Below are positions 25,156-29,877 of a stretch of DNA of 29,877 nucleotides, one piece after another. The translations under genes and the position numbers were made by a program. Within the stretch, counting starts at the first letter, position 1; each line of letters begins with the position of its first letter. The notes under the pieces are model-generated. The model was not told where the DNA came from and ran no database searches. It worked only from the letters and a program-made list of their open reading frames with translations. Source of the DNA: JAAYCB01 sp012744395 (GTDB taxonomy: Bacteria > Planctomycetota > Planctomycetia > Pirellulales > Thermoguttaceae); the NCBI GenBank assembly GCA_028703175.1, contig JAQVNJ010000073.1, positions 1-29,877 on the forward strand, in the 5' to 3' direction.

Positions 25156-26194
25156 ACCCGCGGCAGGCCGATTTGAGAATCTCCACGGCGCGATCGGCGT
25201 CCTCTTCGTCGACATCCAGATGGGTCACCGCCCGGATCGTCTGCGGCGCCGTGGGGAGCACCAACAGGCCGAGCCCCCGCAGCCGATCGCAGAACGCCGC
25301 GGCGGTTCCCAGCCGCTCCGGCACATGGAAGAAGAGGATGTTCGTGTCGATCTGGTCCGAGACAAGGGCCAGTTCCTCGATTTCAGCGATGCCGCGTGCG
25401 AGCTGCCGAGCGCACTGGTGGTCGAGCGACAGGCGGTCGACGTTGTGCTCCAGGGCGTAGAGGGCCGCCGCGGCGAGGATGCCCGACTGCCGCATCCCGC
25501 CGCCGAGCACCTTGCGGTGCCGCACCGCCTCGGCGATCAACTCCCGCGAGCCGGCCAGGGCCGACCCCACCGGCGCGCCGAGTCCCTTGCTAAAACAGAC
25601 GCTGACCGTGTCGAAATGGGCCGCCCACCGCGCCGGCTCGATCCCCGTGGCCACCGCCGCGTTGAAGAGCCGTGCCCCGTCGAGGTGGGTCCGCAGCCCG
25701 TGCTCATGCGCCCAATGGCAGATCGCCGCCACGTCTTCATAGGGCTGGATCTTCCCACCACCCCGATTGTGGGTGTTTTCCAGGCAGACGGCGCACGTCC
25801 GCACCTGGTGCGGATTGTCGGGCCGGATCAGCCCCTCGACCTGGTGCAGGCGGAGGACGCCAAAGTGCCCCTCGACGGCTCGCACGGCGACGCCGCTGAG
25901 CTGGGCGTAGCCGGCCTGCTCGTAGTTGAGGATGTGGCAGCCCGCCTCGCAGATCATCTCATCCCCCGGCCCGCAATGGAGACGCACCCCGATCAGGTTC
26001 GTCATCGTCCCGGAAGGGGCAAAAATCGCCGCCTCCTTCCCCAGAATCTCGGCGATCCGCTCCTGGAGCCGGTTGGTCGTCGGGTCTTCGCCCAGAACGT
26101 CGTCGCCCACCTCCGCCGCAGCCATCGCCGAACGCATGCCGGCGGTGGGGCGGGTGGCCGTATCGCTGCGAAAATCCAGGGTTGGATGGGTCAT
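25133..26194 (-). CDS. ltaE: L-threonine aldolase, low specificity
   Basis: This PLP enzyme splits L-threonine or L-allo-threonine into glycine and acetaldehyde. The 353-residue protein has the full signature: DVLGEDPTTNRLQ at 32-44, SGTMTNLIG at 61-69, ENTHNRGGG at 139-147, HLDGARLFNA at 170-179 and the Schiff-base Lys203 in SVCFSKGLGAPVGS. Length is normal and there is no signal peptide, so it is cytoplasmic. The start was set at the ATG at 26194, only seven bases after a GATAAT -10 element. The message is therefore predicted to be leaderless, with no ribosome binding site. Its 3' end overlaps the permease gene by 23 bases on the opposite strand. Confidence 0.93.
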   Translation of the reverse strand: MTHPTLDFRSDTATRPTAGMRSAMAAAEVGDDVLGEDPTTNRLQERIAEILGKEAAIFAPSGTMTNLIGVRLHCGPGDEMICEAGCHILNYEQAGYAQLSGVAVRAVEGHFGVLRLHQVEGLIRPDNPHQVRTCAVCLENTHNRGGGKIQPYEDVAAICHWAHEHGLRTHLDGARLFNAAVATGIEPARWAAHFDTVSVCFSKGLGAPVGSALAGSRELIAEAVRHRKVLGGGMRQSGILAAAALYALEHNVDRLSLDHQCARQLARGIAEIEELALVSDQIDTNILFFHVPERLGTAAAFCDRLRGLGLLVLPTAPQTIRAVTHLDVDEEDADRAVEILKSACRGFTACPKD

Positions 26195-26201
26195 GTGCGG
26201 T

Positions 26202-26230
26202 ATTATCCACGTTCCCGCTCTGCGGTGCAA
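26202..26230 (-). promoter_or_regulatory. Leaderless promoter of the threonine aldolase gene
   Basis: On the minus strand TTGCAC (26230-26225) and GATAAT (26207-26202) are separated by 17 bases. The -10 ends seven bases before the ATG at 26194, so transcription should start at or next to the start codon. Confidence 0.4.
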
Positions 26231-26307
26231 TACAGCCGTGGGGAGCCGTCGCGACCAGGCAGGGGCAGGGCAACCCTGCGGCGCGAGGCAATCGCTCCCA
26301 CCGATCC

Positions 26308-26336
26308 TTGCGGCAAATCGCGGCGATTGCTAGATT
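26308..26336 (+). promoter_or_regulatory. Promoter of the SorC-like gene
   Basis: TTGCGG (26308-26313) is followed after 17 bases by TAGATT (26331-26336). The expected start is near 26343, about 88 bases before the ATG at 26431. It faces away from the threonine aldolase promoter across an 80-base gap. Confidence 0.4.
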
Positions 26337-26430
26337 GACCCGGGTCGCTGTGCCCGGCAGGGGCGCCACCAATCGGTCGGTAAGGCGGTGGCTTGTCTTG
26401 GCGATCGACAGAAACGGGCTGGAGGACAGT

Positions 26431-27627
26431 ATGCCGCGAACCAGACGTTGGCATCCGGGACAGGAAAGCGACGAACTCATCTTCGCCGTTTGCGATCGGT
26501 TTCTCCGCCAGCTTGGCGACCAGTACGACGCGCAGCGAGACGCCGAAGACCGCGGTCGCAAAGGCGCCGCCGCCGCGGTCGCCGAGTGGCTCAAGAGCTA
26601 TTACGGGCGGAGGGATCTCACCAGAGAACGCGTCTACCCCCTGTTTTGGGAGGCGGTCCGGCGCAACTTTCTCTTTCTCCAAGCGCCCCGTGAGGCGAAA
26701 CTGGCCGAGCGGATCTCCCAGCGTTTCGGCCTCCAGCCGACCGAAGACAACGCCGTGATTCACGTGGTCAATGCCAAGGGCAAGGAAGCGCCCCGGCACG
26801 TGACCAGCACCACGGCCGACCTGGTGCTCGACCTGGTCGACCGTGTGGCGGAACAACATCGTTCCGCCCGACGCCCTGGCGAGGAAGTCGAACCGGTGCA
26901 TATCGGCATGGGCGCCGGTTTCGCCACGATGATGGTGGCCAAGCGCCTTGCCGAACGAGTCCGCTCGGACCTCGACTGCCCGCCGCTGGTGCTCCATGCG
27001 CTCTCGGCCGGTGGTTTCCTCGTTAACGAGCCACAAAAGGCCCCAATTACGTATTTCAGCTATTTTGAGGATGCGCTGCCCAAGGTCGAGTACGTCGCCC
27101 TGTTCTCGGAGACGGTCGTCAGTCTCAAGGAAGACTACGAACGGGTGAAGAGGAATCCGGGCGTGCGGCGCTCGTTTGAGCGGCGGAACCAGATCGACAT
27201 CATCGTCAGTTCGCTGGCGGCCGCGCACCATAAACACGGCCTGCTGGTCAAGTTCCTCTCATACCTCGTCGAGGAGGGGATGCTCAAAGGAGGCGTTTTC
27301 GAGCGCATGGATGCCGCCGGCTGGCGGGGCGACGTGCAGTTCCGGCCGTACACCGACAGCGGCCCGCTGATCGACGAGTGCCCCGTGCGCGCCGTGACTC
27401 TCTTCGAGCTCGATGAATTGGTCGAGATGGCCAGGACCGACGGCAAGTATGTCGTCCTCGTGGCCGGCCCCTGCGGCGAATGCGGCGAACCGAAGGTCGA
27501 CGCCCTCAGGCCGCTGTTGGCCAATCCGGACCTCCGGCTCTGGACCCACCTGGTGACCGACGCCCAAACGGCCCAGGAACTCGCCGCCAGTCCCAATGCG
27601 GATGCCGGCGGCGATCAGCCGGCATAA
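26431..27627 (+). CDS. SorC-type sugar-binding domain protein, probable regulator
   Basis: The 398-residue protein begins five bases after GGAGG. Residues 15-105 are helical (KGAAAAVAEWLKSYYGRRDL, then REAKLAERISQRFGL). The LAERISQRFGL segment matches the junction before the SorC effector domain, but I see no standard helix-turn-helix before it. The rest follows the SorC sugar-phosphate sensor: HIGMGAGFATMMVAKRL, LHALSAGGF, VFERMDAAGWRGDVQFRPY, then VTLFELDELVEMA and TDAQTAQELAA. The strand VVLVAGPCGECG replaces the usual AGG-E-K loop and brings two Cys. It probably binds a phosphorylated sugar and acts on transcription, perhaps of the divergent threonine aldolase or nearby catabolic genes. 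The fold call is good; DNA binding is unproven. Confidence 0.7.
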   Translation: MPRTRRWHPGQESDELIFAVCDRFLRQLGDQYDAQRDAEDRGRKGAAAAVAEWLKSYYGRRDLTRERVYPLFWEAVRRNFLFLQAPREAKLAERISQRFGLQPTEDNAVIHVVNAKGKEAPRHVTSTTADLVLDLVDRVAEQHRSARRPGEEVEPVHIGMGAGFATMMVAKRLAERVRSDLDCPPLVLHALSAGGFLVNEPQKAPITYFSYFEDALPKVEYVALFSETVVSLKEDYERVKRNPGVRRSFERRNQIDIIVSSLAAAHHKHGLLVKFLSYLVEEGMLKGGVFERMDAAGWRGDVQFRPYTDSGPLIDECPVRAVTLFELDELVEMARTDGKYVVLVAGPCGECGEPKVDALRPLLANPDLRLWTHLVTDAQTAQELAASPNADAGGDQPA

Positions 27628-27946
27628 GAATTCGCCAGTACCTGTACGTGGGTTTGCCTGGGCTGGACAGCGTACAATACATGCAGGGAGACAACTGGCT
27701 GGGCGTCGCCCTATCGGCGTTGACGAAGACTCCACCGGACCGGGTGGCTGGCTGGGGTGTGAAAAGGGAATCGAAACGGGCCGGCAGGCGGGGCAGGTGG
27801 AACGGATCTTGTCGCTGATCGAAGAGCACTTTGGCCCGACTCCAGAGGCGGCCAGGCGCGAACTGGACCGCCCGCCGACGGAGGACTTGCGACGGATGGC
27901 CTTGAGGATTGGATCAGCCGCGTCGCTGGCCGATCTCGGCTTGCCG
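27624..27946 (+). pseudogene. Decayed Rpn/DUF4351-family nuclease remnant
   Basis: Two fragments in different frames match the C-terminal part of Rpn-type (PD-(D/E)XK recombination-promoting nuclease) proteins common in planctomycetes and cyanobacteria. Frame one, 27624 to about 27755, reads LYVGLPGLDSVQYMQGDNWL and then GVALSALTKTPPDRV. Frame two, about 27749 to 27946, reads EKGIETGRQAGQVERILSLI, then EEHFGP and SAASLADLGLP. The EKGIE-GRQAGQ charged repeat followed by a DUF4351 helix is the usual end of these proteins. The N-terminal nuclease part is absent, the frames shift near 27750, and about 80 residues are missing between the two pieces. No start codon or ribosome binding site fits. 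Confidence 0.65.
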
Positions 27947-28080
27947 ACCTCATACGCTGCTGGCCCTTCGACCCTGCTTGTCTTTGCGCCTCCCCTGCCC
28001 GGGGTGCAACGGCCGCTACGATGGGCTAAACTGCGGGCTGCTCCGCACCTTCTTCAGGCCGTTTCACGAGGAGGATACCG

Positions 28081-29583
28081 ATGATCGTCCCACGTGCGCT
28101 GCCCCTTTTCCTGTTGGCCGCGGGCCTTGCCGCCTGCGACTTCACCCCGGCCGCCGAGCGACTGCCCAATTTCGTCATCATCTACATCGACGACATGGGC
28201 TACGCCGACATCGGGCCGTTCGGAGCGGAAGGCTACGAAACGCCGAACCTCGACCGAATGGCCAAAGAAGGCCGCCGCTTCACCAACTTCTACGTGACCC
28301 AGGCCGTCTGTTCCGCCTCGCGAGCCGGCCTGGTCACCGGCTGCTACAACGTCCGCGTGGGGATTCTCGGCGCGCTCAACCATCGAGCGAACCACGGCAT
28401 CCACGCCGATGAGATGACGATCGGCGAACTGGTCAAACAGCGAGGCTACGCCACCGCCTGCTTCGGCAAGTGGCACCTGGGCCATCACCCCAAGTTTCTC
28501 CCCACCAACAACGGCTTCGATGAATACCTCGGCCTCCCCTATTCCAACGACATGTGGCCCGGCCATCCCACTGCCGGCAAGAACTACCCCGACCTGCCGC
28601 TGATCGAGGGAACCAAGATCGTCGACGCCAACGTCACCGCCGAGGACCAGGAGCAACTCACCACGCTCTACACACGCCGGGCGGTGCGTTTCATCGAACG
28701 TAACAAGGATCGCCCCTTCCTCGTCTACCTGCCCCACTCGATGGTCCACGTCCCCCTTCACGTCTCCGACAAGTTCCGCGGCAAAAGCCCGCGCGGCCTG
28801 TTCGGCGACGTCGTGATGGAGATCGACTGGTCGGTCGGCCAGATTCTCGATGCGCTCCGCAAGCACAACCTCGACAGCCGCACGATGGTCGTGTTCACTT
28901 CCGACAACGGCCCGTGGCTCAGCTACGGCGACCACGCCGGCAGCGCTAAGCCGCTCCGCGAAGGCAAGGGGACGATGTTCGACGGCGGCTGCCGCGTGCC
29001 CACCGTGATGCGGTGGCCGGGCAGAATCCCCGCCGACACCGTCTGCGACACGCCGGCAATGACGATCGACCTGTTGCCCACAATTGCCCACCTCGCCGGC
29101 GCGCCCTTGCCGGACCGCAAAATCGACGGCAAGAACATCTGGCCGCTTGTTGCCGGCGAGCCGGGCGCAACAAGCCCCCACGAAGCCTACTATTTCTACT
29201 ATGGCAATGAATTGCAGGCGGTGCGGATGGGCAAGTGGAAGCTGCATTTCCCCCACGGTTACCGCACGCTCTCCGGACGCAAGGGCGGGACCGGCGGAAG
29301 GCCCGTGCCGTATGACAACGCGCGGATCGAGCTTGCGCTTTTCAACCTGGAAACCGACGTCGGAGAAACGGCGGACGTCAAAGACCGGCACCCGGAAGTG
29401 GTCGCAGCGATCCAAAAGCTCGCCGGCGCGATCCGCGAGGACCTCGGCGATTCGGCCCGCAAGATCAAAGGCGCCGGCACGCGCCCCGCCGGCCAGCTTG
29501 CCGAGGGCGATCTGCGCTTCGATTGGCAGCCGGGCGTGCCGAACCCGGCCGAAGCGCAAGCCCGGCCGGCCGCTAAACGATAG
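28081..29583 (+). CDS. Type I sulfatase, probable lipoprotein
   Basis: This 500-residue formylglycine-dependent sulfatase hydrolyses sulfate esters. GGAGG lies seven bases before the ATG. The signal ends with LAAC, a lipobox with Cys19, so the enzyme is probably lipid-anchored with Asp at +2. Active-site motifs: calcium-binding DDMG (D37, D38), the modification motif CSASR at 77-81 (Cys77 becomes formylglycine), GKWHLG at 129-134, H223 in MVHVP, DNG at 275-277 and K290. Alanine replaces the common Pro in CxPSR, which is allowed for the maturation enzyme. Length is normal. The substrate (sulfated polysaccharide or steroid-like ester) is unknown. No maturase gene lies in the window. Likely regulated with the adjacent catabolic genes, but no specific operator was seen. 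Confidence 0.95.
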   Translation: MIVPRALPLFLLAAGLAACDFTPAAERLPNFVIIYIDDMGYADIGPFGAEGYETPNLDRMAKEGRRFTNFYVTQAVCSASRAGLVTGCYNVRVGILGALNHRANHGIHADEMTIGELVKQRGYATACFGKWHLGHHPKFLPTNNGFDEYLGLPYSNDMWPGHPTAGKNYPDLPLIEGTKIVDANVTAEDQEQLTTLYTRRAVRFIERNKDRPFLVYLPHSMVHVPLHVSDKFRGKSPRGLFGDVVMEIDWSVGQILDALRKHNLDSRTMVVFTSDNGPWLSYGDHAGSAKPLREGKGTMFDGGCRVPTVMRWPGRIPADTVCDTPAMTIDLLPTIAHLAGAPLPDRKIDGKNIWPLVAGEPGATSPHEAYYFYYGNELQAVRMGKWKLHFPHGYRTLSGRKGGTGGRPVPYDNARIELALFNLETDVGETADVKDRHPEVVAAIQKLAGAIREDLGDSARKIKGAGTRPAGQLAEGDLRFDWQPGVPNPAEAQARPAAKR

Positions 29584-29586
29584 CCG

Positions 29587-29604
29587 CGCGGGTTCCGTCC
29601 CGCG
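29587..29604 (+). terminator. Possible terminator hairpin after the sulfatase gene
   Basis: CGCGGG (29587-29592) and CCCGCG (29599-29604) can pair around a six-base loop immediately after the stop codon. There is no T-run, so it may be a weak or Rho-dependent terminator or only a stabilising hairpin. Confidence 0.3.
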
Positions 29605-29648
29605 ATTGGAACTGCCGCGTGTTAGCCTCCCTCGCGCGTAGGCACAAA

Positions 29649-29681
29649 GGTGCCACCCACAAATCTGCTTGACACCCGCGT
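29649..29681 (+). repeat. Degenerate upstream copy of the promoter-bearing repeat
   Basis: This unit starts GGTGCCACCC and continues to a CTTGACAC block. It matches the copy at 29732-29764 at about 27 of 33 bases. It keeps TTGACA but lacks the -10, so it looks like a decayed duplicate of the promoter region at the right edge. Confidence 0.65.
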
Positions 29682-29688
29682 GAAAAAC

Positions 29689-29749
29689 GGAAAAGGTGCC
29701 GGAAAAGGTGCCACCCATAAATTTCGGAAAAGGTGCCACCCATAAATTT
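29689..29749 (+). repeat. Tandem GGAAAAGGTGCC repeats (REP-like)
   Basis: GGAAAAGGTGCC occurs at 29689-29700, 29701-29712 and 29726-29737. The 24-base units 29701-29724 and 29726-29749 are identical and begin one 25-base period apart; the first copy is truncated. The AAAAGGTGCC core resembles repeats often linked to REP-associated transposases in planctomycetes. The block is notably more AT-rich than its surroundings. Confidence 0.75.
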
Positions 29750-29751
29750 AC

Positions 29752-29779
29752 TTGACACATGCATCGTTTCGGCTAGATT
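29752..29779 (+). promoter_or_regulatory. Strong promoter of the right-edge gene
   Basis: TTGACA (29752-29757) and TAGATT (29774-29779) are separated by 16 bases. The -35 element lies directly after the last tandem repeat. The expected start is near 29786, leaving a leader of about 55 bases. Confidence 0.6.
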
Positions 29780-29839
29780 GATGTACATGCGTATCGTCAC
29801 CAAGGTTCTTACCGACCCTTTCCATGGGAGGGCCGTCCG

Positions 29840-29877
29840 ATGGCGAGGATTCCACGCGGTTTGATCATCGACGAGTC
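29840..29877 (+). CDS. N-terminus of a probable REP-associated transposase
   Basis: Twelve complete codons and part of a thirteenth are present before the window ends: MARIPRGLIIDE. GGGAGGG seven bases upstream supports the start. The MAR-x-PR opening with a hydrophobic strand recalls Y1-type (IS200-like, RAYT) transposases. The repeats and strong promoter upstream fit a mobile gene. The short sequence makes the family call tentative; an unrelated small DNA-binding protein remains possible. Confidence 0.4.
   Translation, partial: MARIPRGLIIDE

Noticed and set aside
29649..29764. Tandem repeats as a possible CRISPR array
   Set aside because: The units are adjacent or separated by one base, with no spacers of regular length.

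Overview
The window looks like a stretch of chromosome from a planctomycete, probably of the Pirellulales or a relative. Four things suggest this. The DNA is very GC-rich. Twelve of about 22 genes encode proteins with Sec, Tat or lipoprotein export signals. The functions are typical of that group: a sulfatase, a GH78-type rhamnosidase, a sialidase-like BNR protein, a GH20-like hydrolase, Tat-exported Gfo/Idh and DegT proteins, and a PKD/TPR protein. There is also an RpoD-like sigma factor with a long non-conserved insert. No rRNA, tRNA or CRISPR array was found. The lineage is an inference from gene content.

Layout. Positions 1-66 hold the first codons of a minus-strand gene (possibly an IS66-type transposase) behind an apparently leaderless promoter. 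Positions 349-8254 are a minus-strand block read from right to left: a PKD/TPR secreted protein, a GH78-like rhamnosidase, then (from its own promoter at 3496-3524) a Tat-exported Gfo/Idh oxidoreductase, a secreted glycerophosphodiesterase and a secreted unknown. Positions 8752-9755 carry a small HAMP-like membrane protein and a zinc-finger anti-sigma-like protein. Positions 9752-11532 (minus) carry a Tat-exported DegT-type aminotransferase and a small unknown protein. Positions 11939-14636 (plus) carry the sigma factor and a sialidase-like protein. Positions 14639-18365 (minus) carry an N-acyl-D-amino-acid deacylase followed by an alpha/beta hydrolase. A GH20-like protein lies at 18674-19819.

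Positions 19892-25155 (plus) form a tight four-gene operon, with two ATGA start/stop overlaps. It encodes a two-TM protein, a large membrane-anchored protein with a GATase1-like segment, an ABC ATPase and an ABC permease. This is probably a complete ABC-2 export or envelope machine of the general GldA/F/G type, and it is the most system-like part of the window. Positions 25133-27627 hold divergent genes for threonine aldolase (probably leaderless) and a SorC-like sugar-sensing regulator. A decayed Rpn/DUF4351 nuclease remnant (27624-27946) and a lipoprotein-type sulfatase (28081-29583) follow. The right edge has tandem repeats carrying a strong promoter and the first codons of a probable REP-associated transposase.

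Taken together, most of the enzymes would act outside the cytoplasm on glycans, sulfated sugars, phosphodiesters and N-acylated compounds. The SorC-like regulator and the sigma/anti-sigma proteins are possible controllers, but nothing in the sequence links a particular regulator to a particular operon. A recurring promoter form, TTGnnn-N16/17-TAGA(C/T)T, is seen in front of six genes and may be the housekeeping promoter of this organism.
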